NCBI GenBank assembly: GCA_002840435.1
Contig: PHAT01000002.1
Location: 452,696 to 516,695 of the forward strand
Direction: 5' to 3'
DNA from: Deltaproteobacteria bacterium HGW-Deltaproteobacteria-6
Lineage (GTDB): Bacteria > Desulfobacterota > Syntrophia > Syntrophales > Smithellaceae
Length of the DNA: 64,000 bases
The notes below the pieces were generated by a model, which saw nothing but the letters and a program-made list of their open reading frames with translations, was not told the DNA's origin and did not search any database. This document shows, piece after piece, positions 8,459 through 16,754 of this stretch. Position 1 is the stretch's first letter; each line of letters starts with the position of its first letter. The translations under genes and the position numbers were made by a program.

Positions 8459-9295
8459 ATGAAACGTAACAGAATAGATACACTATTTATTTTGATGACT
8501 TGGATGTTTTTAGGTTTGGTTTCCTGCTGTCCGGTTGCCGAAAGGATTAGCCTTGCAGATGCGGGACAAGTAATCAGGGCCAAGAGGTTTGTCGATCTCA
8601 CCCATGCTTTCGCGCCCGGAATCCCGCATTGGCCCGGCTTTCCTGATGAGAAGAGAGAAATTCTTTACGGGTATGAGCCTGGTGAGGGGCGATTGGGTCA
8701 CGGCTTTTATGCGCAATCCTTTACTTTCGTCGGCCAATGGGGAACCCATGTGGACGCTCCTGCACACTTCGTTTCCGGCATGCGGACTGTAGACCGGATC
8801 GATGTGAAAGAAATGATTATGCCGCTGGTTGTGATTGATGTTCACGAGAAGGTGGCGAAAAATCCGGACTATGTCATCTCAATGGAAGACGTAAAGCTAT
8901 GGGAAAAGCGGCATGGCAGAATCCCTGCGGGGGCTTTTGTGGCGATGCGCTCGGATTGGTGCAGGCGGTGGCCCGATATGAAAGCCATGCAGAACAAAGA
9001 TGCTGATGGTGTCGCCCATTACCCCGGCTGGAGTCTGGAAGTTCTTAGATATTTGTATGAAGATCGCAGGATCACTGCTTCCGGTCATGAGACGACCGAT
9101 ACGGACCCCGGCATGGCGACGTCCAAAAATGATTATTCACTGGAGAAATACATATTGCAGCAGAACCACTACCAAATTGAGCTTTTGACAAATTTATCCG
9201 AAGTGCCGGAGGCAGGCGCCCTGCTGGTCGCGGCCTTTCCCAAGCCGCTGGGCGGGTCCGGTTTTCCCGCCCGCGTTTTTGCCATCCTGCCGTAG
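8459..9295 (+). CDS. Cyclase-family (kynurenine formamidase-like) metal-dependent hydrolase, exported
   Basis: 278 residues. The N-terminus MKRNRIDTLFILMTWMFLGLVSCC is a lipoprotein-type signal (LVSC lipobox). The mature domain carries the cyclase-family hallmarks: FVDLTHAFAPGIPHWPG, GTHVDAPAHF (metal-binding His-x-Asp-x-x-x-His), GAFVAMRSDW, and SGHETTDTD before the C-terminal LLVAAFPKPLGGSGFPARVFAIL. The family hydrolyses amides or esters such as N-formylkynurenine or isatin. The substrate here is unknown, and the envelope location is unusual for a formamidase, so that name should not be taken literally. Confidence 0.85.
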   Translation: MKRNRIDTLFILMTWMFLGLVSCCPVAERISLADAGQVIRAKRFVDLTHAFAPGIPHWPGFPDEKREILYGYEPGEGRLGHGFYAQSFTFVGQWGTHVDAPAHFVSGMRTVDRIDVKEMIMPLVVIDVHEKVAKNPDYVISMEDVKLWEKRHGRIPAGAFVAMRSDWCRRWPDMKAMQNKDADGVAHYPGWSLEVLRYLYEDRRITASGHETTDTDPGMATSKNDYSLEKYILQQNHYQIELLTNLSEVPEAGALLVAAFPKPLGGSGFPARVFAILP

Positions 9296-9361
9296 ATGGC
9301 AGGCTGACCACCGCTTGCGTGGATCAACCCTCCGGATCGACACTCTCGTTATAATGCAAAC

Positions 9362-9401
9362 CAGGCTGGTTGCCGCAGCGAACGCCACGGCAACCAGCCT
9401 G
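9362..9401. terminator. Long GC-rich hairpin between convergent genes
   Basis: CAGGCTGGTTGCCG (9362-9375) is the exact reverse complement of CGGCAACCAGCCTG (9388-9401), giving a 14-bp stem with a 12-nt loop. It lies between the convergent cyclase and thiolase genes, with a weak T-run (CTGTCTTTTAATTAA) on the plus side. Likely a bidirectional transcription stop, possibly a repeat. Confidence 0.6.
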
Positions 9402-9494
9402 ATCCAATCTGTCTTTTAATTAATGATCCGTCCGGCATGCGCCGGATTCCGCTTTACCTTCAGCCCTCAGCCTAACAGCCTTCAGCCTTTTTCT

Positions 9495-10748
9495 CTAAAG
9501 CATCTCAATCGTGGTGGCCATTGAGACGCCGCCGCCGCCGCACAGGGTAGCCATGCCCAGTGTCTTGCCGTGTTTTTTCATGGCGTGAATCAGTGTGACC
9601 ATGATGCGGCAGCCGGTGGAACCGACCGGATGACCTAGGCCGATGCCGCTGCCGTTGATATTGGTAATTTCACGTTTTAAGCCAAGTTCCTTTTCACAAC
9701 CGAGATACTGGCCTGCGAATGCTTCGTTGACTTCCATTAATTCAAAGGCATCCAGTGAAAGCTTTGGATCGTTTTTAAGCAGGTTTTTGACAGCGGGAAC
9801 CGGGCTTAAGCCCATCACGGAAGGATGGCAACCGCCGCGCGCGGAGGATCGTATCCTGGCAATCGGTTTCAATCCCAGTTCTTTGGCTTTTTCAGCGGAC
9901 ATGAGGATCATGGCGGAAGCGCCGTCATTGAGCCCTGAGGAGTTGCCGGCGGTAACCTTGCCGACCTTGGGGATGAATGCCGGAGGCAACGCCTTCAATT
10001 GTTCCATGGTCATTCCGGGACGGAAATGTTCATCCTTGTCGAAGATGATGGGCGGTTTGCCTTTTTTCTGCGGGAGTTCAATCGGTACGATCTCTTCCTG
10101 GAAATCGCCGTTTTTGGTGGCGCGTTCGACGTTGTTGTGGCTGCGCAGGGCGACCTCATCCATTTCCTCGCGGCTGATGTTTAATAGCTGGGCAATCAAT
10201 TCCGTGGTGTGGCCCATGATATAGGGTTTGCCCTTTAAACTCTCGAAAGGCTGGCCTGATTTGAGGGGACCGTCGTCGGATAAGGGTTGGACATACGAGC
10301 CGCAGTGTAATGCGCGGATCATGGCATCGACAAAAACGCTGTCCTGAAGGCGGCAACCCCAGCGGGCGTCGAAACTCACATAGGGCACGCCGGACATGTG
10401 CTCAACACCGCCGGCCAGAATTACATCAGCCATGCCGGCTTTGATCATCGCAGCGCCGCTGAGTACAGCTTCCATGCCGGATATACATACACGGTTCACT
10501 GTAACAGCAGTCACGGATTCGGGAATGCCGGCTAGAAGGGCGCCTACACGAGCGGTGTTCAGTGTATTAGGGTGTTCGATACAACAGCCGAACCGGACAT
10601 CGTCAATGATGACCGGATCTATTCCGGCGCGCTTAACGGCTTCTTTCATGACGACAGCCGCAATGCGGGCTCCGATCATGTCCTTCAATGTTCCTCCGAA
10701 TGTTCCAATGGCTGTCCGGCATGCCGAAACAATGACTACATCTTTCAT
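9495..10748 (-). CDS. Acetyl-CoA acetyltransferase (thiolase)
   Basis: 417 residues, a full-length thiolase. The acylated cysteine is C88 in NRVCISGM. The C-terminal catalytic motifs are NEAFAGQ, GSGIGLGHPVGSTGCR and the cysteine loop CGGGGV. The enzyme condenses two acetyl-CoA, or in reverse cleaves 3-ketoacyl-CoA with CoA, in the cytoplasm. In a syntrophic-type anaerobe it would fit the last step of beta-oxidation or its reversal. It is monocistronic as far as visible, with a palindromic candidate operator about 50 bp upstream. Confidence 0.93.
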   Translation of the reverse strand: MKDVVIVSACRTAIGTFGGTLKDMIGARIAAVVMKEAVKRAGIDPVIIDDVRFGCCIEHPNTLNTARVGALLAGIPESVTAVTVNRVCISGMEAVLSGAAMIKAGMADVILAGGVEHMSGVPYVSFDARWGCRLQDSVFVDAMIRALHCGSYVQPLSDDGPLKSGQPFESLKGKPYIMGHTTELIAQLLNISREEMDEVALRSHNNVERATKNGDFQEEIVPIELPQKKGKPPIIFDKDEHFRPGMTMEQLKALPPAFIPKVGKVTAGNSSGLNDGASAMILMSAEKAKELGLKPIARIRSSARGGCHPSVMGLSPVPAVKNLLKNDPKLSLDAFELMEVNEAFAGQYLGCEKELGLKREITNINGSGIGLGHPVGSTGCRIMVTLIHAMKKHGKTLGMATLCGGGGVSMATTIEML

Positions 10749-10798
10749 CGCATAATCTCCTTTATAATTGAAATTAGTTACTCTTTGGTGCCGATCCG

Positions 10799-10820
10799 AA
10801 GGACATGAAAAAATGTCCTT
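10799..10820. promoter_or_regulatory. Perfect inverted repeat, candidate operator of the thiolase gene
   Basis: AAGGACAT-N6-ATGTCCTT, an exact 8-bp inverted repeat, lies about 50 bp before the leftward thiolase ATG, where a repressor or activator would bind. The spacer is A-rich (gaaaaa). No regulator gene is adjacent. Confidence 0.5.
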
Positions 10821-11173
10821 AATATGTGTCAGATCATGAGGGTTTGATCCGTTACCCTCAAAATAAACTTTCTTTTTGTAATGGGAGTGAATTGTGTTGT
10901 CAAGGAGTATTCAAAACTATCCCAGTATTCCTGTCTCAAGGTTATGGAATGATATTATTCAAGTATTTGTAATTACTTGTGTTGATGATATTTTATTCGT
11001 CCGCATGATATGCTTGAGAATTAAAAATATGATTTCGTCGACATATTTGATTGAAGTTGTTGACATCTTCTTCTTCTTGTATTATGTAGCCGCTGAAATT
11101 TTTTCCAAGTAGCTTGAGTCTGTCAGCAATCATCGGGTGAAGGGGAAGAAGAATCTTTTAAAATCAAATATGT
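10821..11173. other. Intergenic stretch before tRNA-Asn
   Basis: About 350 bp of AT-rich DNA between the thiolase promoter and the tRNA gene. A 72-codon open frame at 10894-11112 lacks a ribosome-binding site and has a composition like random AT-rich sequence, so I do not call it. The tRNA promoter must lie here but is not obvious. Confidence 0.4.
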
Positions 11174-11249
11174 TCCTCAGTAGCTCAGTCGGTAGAGCGG
11201 GTGGCTGTTAACCACCATGTCCGTGGTTCGAGTCCGCGCTGGGGAGCCA
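11174..11249 (+). tRNA. tRNA-Asn (GUU)
   Basis: A complete cloverleaf of 76 nt with encoded CCA. Acceptor TCCTCAG pairs with CTGGGGA, the D-arm contains AGCTCAGTCGGTAGAGC, the anticodon arm GGTGG-CTGTTAA-CCACC has anticodon GTT, and the T-arm CGTGG-TTCGAGT-CCGCG is intact. The gene is the integration site of the island that follows. From position 11205 (start of the anticodon loop) the sequence is shared exactly with the far end of the island, so the 3' half present here was probably supplied by the element. Confidence 0.97.
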
Positions 11250-11250
11250 A
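11205..11250. repeat. Left attachment site, 46-bp direct repeat
   Basis: From the first base of the anticodon loop through CCA plus one A, this 46-bp segment is identical to 33933-33978. Sequences on both sides of the two copies differ. This is the classic footprint of a tyrosine recombinase that integrates into a tRNA gene and restores it. Confidence 0.95.
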
Positions 11251-11256
11251 TACAAT

Positions 11257-11293
11257 AAAGGGTTTAGGCGATATTCGCTTAGACCCTTTTTGT
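11257..11293 (+). terminator. Terminator of tRNA-Asn, supplied by the island
   Basis: AAAGGGTTTAGGCG-atatt-CGCTTAGACCCTTTTT forms a stem with internal mismatches followed by T5. It lies just past the left att core, so it is on the element side. A different terminator (33987-34017) follows the right att copy and is presumably the chromosomal original. Confidence 0.75.
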
Positions 11294-11295
11294 TT

Positions 11296-11319
11296 ATGCC
11301 GTAATAAATGCCGTAATAA
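11296..11319 (+). repeat. Tandem ATGCCGTAATAA repeats, candidate integrase arm sites (left)
   Basis: Two perfect tandem copies of ATGCCGTAATAA (11296-11307 and 11308-11319), followed by ...AGTGCTGTAAT. The same GCCGTAATAA tandem, also followed by AGTGCTGT, occurs at 33770-33791 just inside the right end. Matching short direct repeats flanking both att cores are what arm-type integrase binding sites look like. Confidence 0.55.
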
Positions 11320-11445
11320 ATATCAGAATAGTGCTGTAATTTCTTGGTAGGAGATGAAGGTGGTTTGGTGAGGCTTTTGGAAGATTTTTATATTTTTTAT
11401 GCATAGGCATGCTCAATTGCCTTTCACAAGGTTTATGTGCTTCGT

Positions 11446-11490
11446 CTCTTAATCAGTAGATTGTCGATTCGACCCCGGCAGGGCTCACCA
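11446..11490 (+). pseudogene. 3' fragment of a tRNA-Lys (CUU), fossil attachment site
   Basis: Exactly 45 nt with the geometry of a tRNA from anticodon loop to CCA: loop CTCTTAA (anticodon CTT), stem strand TCAGT, 5-nt variable loop, T-arm GTCGA-TTCGACC-CCGGC, acceptor strand AGGGCTC, discriminator A, CCA. No matching 5' half precedes it. It has the same boundaries as the 45 tRNA bases in the island's own tRNA-Asn att core, so it is best read as an att core from an element that used a tRNA-Lys gene, not as a decayed complete tRNA. Confidence 0.7.
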
Positions 11491-12023
11491 AAACATCAAT
11501 GGGTCAGGCAGTTAAAGCTTAGCACCTTTTATTATATTTTACCGCTTTTAGGCATAGTTATTTACAAATTATTCCTACCTTAATGTAATAATATTTCAAT
11601 AAACTAACTATTTTATCATTAATAAATACGGTATAATTATACAGTAATAACAAAATGTTATTGCTGTTTATACTGTAACCTGTGTGGCTTTATTTGTGAC
11701 TGTGTTGGTAACAATTCGCGCATGTATCACCACTTCCTGTGGAAAATAGAAAATATTACGTCTTGCACAAATCCGCATGACGTAAAGCAATCAAATGCCC
11801 TAAAAAATGATGTATGAAATAAGTGGAATCTGAAAATATAATATTCCCTGCTCGTTTCAAACCACTAACCGTAATACATGACTGTTTTTGCGATTGTTTC
11901 CAAAGAATGTAAAATATCTTGACTTTTCATTTGGTTAAGTTTTTTAATTACTGCCCTATATATTTGAAAGAAGACATAGTATCTCTATTAGATCCGTATC
12001 AGACCACGTAATGCGGGGCTCGC
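11491..12023. other. Non-coding left end of the island
   Basis: About 530 bp of AT-rich DNA upstream of the WYL regulator gene with no credible coding frame. It contains the inverted repeat at 11641-11667 and presumably the promoter of the WYL gene. Nothing else stands out. Confidence 0.5.
11641..11667. promoter_or_regulatory. Inverted repeat ACAGTAATAACA-N3-TGTTATTGCTGT
   Basis: Two 12-bp arms with one mismatch around a 3-bp centre, in AT-rich DNA about 360 bp before the WYL regulator gene. The size and symmetry fit a dimeric regulator site. Autoregulation by the WYL protein is possible but the distance is long. Confidence 0.4.
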
Positions 12024-12992
12024 ATGTCATCTAAAATAATCTATGAACGATTTCTATGGTTTCACAACGAAATTAAACAAAACAGGCATCCTAATGCACA
12101 AACATTGGCCACCCAATTTGAAATCACAGGAAAGACGGCGCAGCGCAACATTGAATTTATGCGTGACCGACTTAACGCTCCTTTACGTTATGTTCCCCAT
12201 CTTCGCGGTTACGAATATCATGACAATACTTGGGAAATCCCAGGTTTTTGGCTTCATGAAGATGAAATAATTTCACTAGTACTTTCTTACCGATTGGCCT
12301 CAGCTGTTCCGGACAGCAGCGTTAAAACAGCCCTGCGAACATTTCTCAACCAGATCATTGCCAATCACGCTTCCGCCAATTTCAGTATTGATGAACTAAG
12401 CGATAAGATATCCGTCAAGAATATCGCTTATGCCCAGACCAGCGAAAACATCTTTCACGGGTTTTTAGAGGCATTGCTCCGGTCCCGTCCCATGCGGATA
12501 GAATACTACTCACCGCACAATGGTCAAACCACCACCCGTGACATTTTGCCGTTTCACCTGCTCAACTATATGGGCACCTGGCACATCATTGCGTATTGCA
12601 ATGTCAAAAAGGAGCTGCGTGATTTTGTCTTATCGCGAATCAAAACCATTTCGGTATGTGAAACCCCGGTTGACGTCCATGTACCTGCTACCCGTGTGAA
12701 GGAATATATCCGGCAGACCTTCGGCATTTTCCAGGGGAAAGAAACCATGGAAGTCTGCTTGCGGTTTGCAAAGGACATTGCCTCATGGATTGCCGAACAG
12801 AGCTGGCATCCCGCGCAGAAAGCATGGATGGAAAAAGACGGCAGACTATCCCTCACCATCCCCGTGGCTGATTTCCGGGAAATCAAACGGGAAATATTGC
12901 GTTACGGTTCACAGGTCGAAGTCGTCACCCCCGCCGCGCTGCGGAAAGAAGTAAAAAAAGAAATCGAAAAAATGAAAAAGGTTTACTCATAG
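12024..12992 (+). CDS. WYL-domain transcriptional regulator, CRISPR-associated
   Basis: 322 residues. The N-terminal winged helix-turn-helix (residues 1-60: TLATQFEITGKTAQRNIEFMRDRLNAPLRY) is of the DeoR/HTH_11 type. The middle holds a WYL domain (RSRPMRIEYYSPHNGQTTTRDILPFHLLNYMGTWHIIAYCNVKKELRDFVLSRIK), and a WCX-like C-terminal domain follows. WYL regulators commonly sit beside CRISPR-cas operons and other defence genes and sense nucleic-acid or nucleotide ligands. It is codirectional with cas5c, which begins 161 bp later. Control of the cas operon is inferred from position. Confidence 0.88.
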   Translation: MSSKIIYERFLWFHNEIKQNRHPNAQTLATQFEITGKTAQRNIEFMRDRLNAPLRYVPHLRGYEYHDNTWEIPGFWLHEDEIISLVLSYRLASAVPDSSVKTALRTFLNQIIANHASANFSIDELSDKISVKNIAYAQTSENIFHGFLEALLRSRPMRIEYYSPHNGQTTTRDILPFHLLNYMGTWHIIAYCNVKKELRDFVLSRIKTISVCETPVDVHVPATRVKEYIRQTFGIFQGKETMEVCLRFAKDIASWIAEQSWHPAQKAWMEKDGRLSLTIPVADFREIKREILRYGSQVEVVTPAALRKEVKKEIEKMKKVYS

Positions 12993-13153
12993 GACACGCT
13001 ATGGGGGTGGAGAAGGCGTAGAATTAAGGAATAAGGATTATGGTGGATGGTGTGCCGCGTTGGCGGGGAGTGAGTCCTGATAGTTGGGTGAAAAACACAC
13101 AGTAAAAATACCAAATAAAAATGAAATAAATATTACAGAAAGGAGGTGCTTTA

Positions 13154-13825
13154 ATGAACAAATATGAGATAGCGCTCGAAATTGCAGGCGCTACGGCTAT
13201 GTGGACAAGACCAGATACCGGTGATTGTCCGGTAAGTTATCCTACTCCCACATATTCTGCGGTAAAAGGGATATTTGAGTCAATACTATGGGGACCAGCC
13301 TTGCAAGTTACGCCATTACGGGTTGAGATTTGTGCGCCTGTCCAATATCACAACTATCAAACAAATTATGGTGGGCCTCTTCGAAAGCCCGGTGTTATAG
13401 CTACTGGCGGGGGATTCCAGTTACTGGCAACAGTACTCATCGATGTTTGTTATCGATTATACGCAGAGGTATTTCCCACCTTGAAGACGATGAAAGATCG
13501 TGTGCCAAATAAAGCACGACAGTGGGATAGTAAAACCACATCACCGGGGCATGCCTATAAGGACATCTTTTACCGACGTTTGAAGCGCGGCCAATGCTTC
13601 ACCATCCCGTTTTTGGGCTGGAAAGAATTTTGCCCAAGCTATATCGGCGAATTCCGTGAAACCACCAGGGTACAGACAGATATCAACATAGGAATTCCTT
13701 CAATGTTGAGAGAAGTATTTTCTGAAGGTTACGCATCCCAATGTGCCTTTACCTATGATCAAGATGTAAAGATAGTTGCGGGTGTGATGGAATATGCCAG
13801 ACAAGGAGTCCAATATGCTAAATGA
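13154..13825 (+). CDS. cas5c: Cas5c (type I-C), pre-crRNA processing and Cascade subunit
   Basis: 223 residues, with AAAGGAGG before the ATG. Cas5d/Cas5c features are YPTPTYSAVKGIFESILWGPALQVTPLRVEICAPVQY near the N-terminus, IFYRRLKRGQCFTIPFLGWKEFCPSYIGEF in the middle, and a TDINIGIPSMLREVF segment. In type I-C, which has no Cas6, Cas5c cleaves the CRISPR repeat and stays on the 5' handle of the crRNA in the Cascade complex. It is the first gene of the cas operon here, since cas3 is not upstream as in the usual I-C order, and overlaps cas8c by 11 bp. Confidence 0.92.
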   Translation: MNKYEIALEIAGATAMWTRPDTGDCPVSYPTPTYSAVKGIFESILWGPALQVTPLRVEICAPVQYHNYQTNYGGPLRKPGVIATGGGFQLLATVLIDVCYRLYAEVFPTLKTMKDRVPNKARQWDSKTTSPGHAYKDIFYRRLKRGQCFTIPFLGWKEFCPSYIGEFRETTRVQTDINIGIPSMLREVFSEGYASQCAFTYDQDVKIVAGVMEYARQGVQYAK

Positions 13826-15869
13826 GCTTTATCATCTCTCGGTAGCACTTGAAGATGCAGGCATCAAACCTCGTGACTGGCATAAAAACCTCAAGCCTTT
13901 GCCAAATGCTACACGAAAGAAACCATGCTATAAAATTCTGATTGACGTGAATGGCACTATATCTGGGCTTGAAACAATCAATGAAGACCTAGTAACTTGT
14001 CTTCGCAAATGGGAACCAAGCAATGGTAATTCTTTCCCTGGCTTCAATATTCAACCCCTTTACCGCATTACTGATGAAGTTACCAAGAAACGACTCAAGA
14101 AATGGCGGGAAGGCAAAGAATCAATTGATATTGAATTGCTAAAGGTATGGTGCACCGATAAGCAAATAAACTGGGACGCAAAATTTGACAAAAAAATGGG
14201 AAAATGCCTTGGAACGATTCCTGAAGACCTCAACAATATCTGCGCCAACATTCCACCTGAATTTGCAGCGATTAAGAATCTTTGTGGACGTGTCACACGT
14301 CTTGGCGATGGTGGTTCGGCTAGATTCTTTCAGGCGTTGGAATCCTTTATCTGGGACACTTTTGGCAAGGCAACTGTCCCTTCTTTACTTTCAGTGCTTA
14401 TCCATGAAGGCTCTTCAAGGAAGAAGGCTGAGGCGGATCGCGGCGCAGTTTCCGTATTCATGGATGTGCCAGATTGGAAAGAATATCCTATAGCAAGCAA
14501 AGATACAATTGATTGCATTAACAAGTGCCTAATGAATCTAATTAACAATGATGCTGTGGGAACCGAAAAAGGTTCTGAAGATGCATTTGGCGGTGGCATA
14601 AGCGGATTTGAAGAAAAACTTCCTGAGGTAAAGCTTCCTATTATTGGCGGGGTAAAACTGCGCGCCATGAGTAGCGAATTGCCATGCCAGGATCGCTATG
14701 GTACAATCGATGCAAAATCTTTTAATATCGGCAGTAACAGTCGGCGTCTCGCTAAGGGTGCATTGGAATGGCTTAGCGCTAGTGAAAGGGAAGGTTTGAC
14801 ATGGGGACGTGCTGATGGAAAAGAATTAATCTTTGCATACCCGGCAATTTTACCTAAAACACCGCCCAAGCTGGCAGCATGTTTTGGCGCACGCAAAGCG
14901 GATGATTCCGAAGAACGTTTCGCATACTATGCAAAAGATGTTCTGGATTGTCTGAGAGTTCTGGCACCATCACTTAAGGAATTGAAACTTCATGTCTTTT
15001 CACTGCGTAAAATGGATAAGGCGCGAACAAAGATCGTTTTTCACCGTAACTATTCAGCACAAAGACTAGCCGATGCGGCAAGCGAATGGCAAAAAGGATG
15101 TGCCAACATTCCAGTTATACGAATGAAGGCATGGGGGGAGGAAAAGGGTAAGACCATAATGGCAGAAACAGAAACGCCGTTTCCCCTCCAAATTGCAGAT
15201 TGTCTCAATCGGGTATGGAAATTGGACGGCACCAGTAAATGTGAAGTCAAATCTATTCCCAAGTCTGCCGGTATTGAACTCCTGCTTGATGAAGCCATCA
15301 CTCTACGCCATGTGCCTTATCTATTGACCGTAGCATTACAAAACAGCAGCGCACTCTTCGTTTCAATAGGCCAGGCATTGCACCGTAATGAAGTAATTCA
15401 TCTTGATGGATTTAATAAACATAAACAATTGATGCCTGCGATCCTGGGGATATTGCTTATGAAAATTGGCATCAGAAAGGAGAGCTACATGAATAATACA
15501 CCTTATCTTGTTGGACGTATGTTGAAAGTGGCCGATGAACTCCACGCCGTATATTGCAAGGAAGTACGTAAAGACAATCTACCGCCGCAATTGTTAGGGA
15601 ATGCCTTGATGTCGGCCGCGCTCGATAGTCCGACACAAGCACTTTCTCAACTGGCTTTACGTATCGTGCCGTATTTGGGTTGGGCGCGCACTAATTCTAC
15701 GGCCTCTGCTGGCCTATCGCGATATTTTTTAAAAGAGTTTGGCAATATCGAAGCCAAGCTACGTGATATAAATATGCCTCTACGGCTCGATGATGCAGCA
15801 AAAGCACAATTGCTTTTAGGCTATATTGCTGGCAACACACAAACAGAAGAACCGACTAATAAAATATGA
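13815..15869 (+). CDS. cas8c: Cas8c (Csd1)-like large subunit of type I-C Cascade, divergent
   Basis: 684 residues from ATG 13815, which has AAGGAG 7 nt upstream; an ATG at 13794 has none. Position between cas5c and cas7c and general layout fit Cas8c, the PAM-recognising large subunit. The C-terminal region NTPYLVGRMLKVADELHAVYC followed by a helical bundle ending LLLGYIAG matches the end of Csd1, where the usual motif reads yxLGRLFAvLE. The rest is weakly recognisable and the protein is longer than the common 570-630 residues, so it is probably a divergent branch. Confidence 0.82.
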   Translation: MLNELYHLSVALEDAGIKPRDWHKNLKPLPNATRKKPCYKILIDVNGTISGLETINEDLVTCLRKWEPSNGNSFPGFNIQPLYRITDEVTKKRLKKWREGKESIDIELLKVWCTDKQINWDAKFDKKMGKCLGTIPEDLNNICANIPPEFAAIKNLCGRVTRLGDGGSARFFQALESFIWDTFGKATVPSLLSVLIHEGSSRKKAEADRGAVSVFMDVPDWKEYPIASKDTIDCINKCLMNLINNDAVGTEKGSEDAFGGGISGFEEKLPEVKLPIIGGVKLRAMSSELPCQDRYGTIDAKSFNIGSNSRRLAKGALEWLSASEREGLTWGRADGKELIFAYPAILPKTPPKLAACFGARKADDSEERFAYYAKDVLDCLRVLAPSLKELKLHVFSLRKMDKARTKIVFHRNYSAQRLADAASEWQKGCANIPVIRMKAWGEEKGKTIMAETETPFPLQIADCLNRVWKLDGTSKCEVKSIPKSAGIELLLDEAITLRHVPYLLTVALQNSSALFVSIGQALHRNEVIHLDGFNKHKQLMPAILGILLMKIGIRKESYMNNTPYLVGRMLKVADELHAVYCKEVRKDNLPPQLLGNALMSAALDSPTQALSQLALRIVPYLGWARTNSTASAGLSRYFLKEFGNIEAKLRDINMPLRLDDAAKAQLLLGYIAGNTQTEEPTNKI

Positions 15870-15881
15870 AAGGACAATACT

Positions 15882-16754
15882 ATGAGCGATAATATCAAGC
15901 GAGCTACAGGCCTCTTAATCCTTGAAGTTGTTAATTCCAATCCAAATGGTGATCCAGACAGAGAAAGTGATCCCCGCCAGCGCCCTAATGGTCTTGGTGA
16001 AATTTCGCCCGTATCCTTCAAACGAAAGCTCAGGGATTTAGTAGAGGATATAGACGGACCTGTTTTTAAAGCGATCAAAGAAAAGTTGGGTCTAAAAACA
16101 GAGGACTATAAAATTCTTGAATCTCGTGATCGTGTCAGAAGTGCGATCAAGGAAGAAATGAAAAAAGTAAACGACAATTTTCTTGAGAGCGAATTTGTTA
16201 AGAAATACTGGGATGGCCGTCTTTTTGGAAATACTTTTCTCGAAGATGCTATGGACAAAGAGACGATCAAAACCGGTGTGGCTCAGTTTGTTTTGGGGCT
16301 TTCTATTGCACCAGTGCTTATTCAGCGCCACACAAATACTAATAAAGCCGGTGTGGAAGACGGCAAGAAGCAAGGGATGGCACCTTTGGCCTATCGTATT
16401 GTTGAGCATGGTGTTTACTGTATGCCTTTTTACATTAACCCAAGCCACGCTCACAAATCAGGTTGTACGCAAAAGGATGTGGATCTTCTTCAGGCACTAA
16501 TACCTTATGCATACGATCACACCCGTTCCGCAATCCGTCCAGATGTGCGTATTCGACATGCCTGGTATATGGAACACAAAAACTCTCTTGGTAGCTGCGC
16601 AGATTGGCGACTGATTGATGCACTCACGCCAAAACGGACGGGTGATGACCCAATGCAGCCTTCAACGTTATGGAGTGATTATGTTGTTCCAGTCGGGCTT
16701 CCGCCTGAACTGAAAGAAAAGGTCTCTTGCGTGGACTTGATGGAGAACATCTAA
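15882..16754 (+). CDS. cas7c: Cas7c (Csd2), crRNA backbone subunit
   Basis: 290 residues. The Cas7/Csd2 opening is clear: RATGLLILEVVNSNPNGDPDRESDPRQRPNGLGEISPVSFKRKLRDLV. Later features are YWDGRLFGNTF, TGVAQFVLGLSIAPVLIQRHTNTNKAG, and the C-terminal DHTRSAIRPDVRIRHAWYMEHK. Cas7c forms the helical filament along the crRNA spacer in the I-C Cascade. It starts 12 bp after cas8c and its stop codon overlaps the cas3 start codon, so translation is likely coupled. Confidence 0.93.
   Translation: MSDNIKRATGLLILEVVNSNPNGDPDRESDPRQRPNGLGEISPVSFKRKLRDLVEDIDGPVFKAIKEKLGLKTEDYKILESRDRVRSAIKEEMKKVNDNFLESEFVKKYWDGRLFGNTFLEDAMDKETIKTGVAQFVLGLSIAPVLIQRHTNTNKAGVEDGKKQGMAPLAYRIVEHGVYCMPFYINPSHAHKSGCTQKDVDLLQALIPYAYDHTRSAIRPDVRIRHAWYMEHKNSLGSCADWRLIDALTPKRTGDDPMQPSTLWSDYVVPVGLPPELKEKVSCVDLMENI

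Noticed and set aside
10894-11112. 72-codon frame before tRNA-Asn
   Set aside because: No ribosome-binding site, composition like random AT-rich DNA, no recognisable domain.
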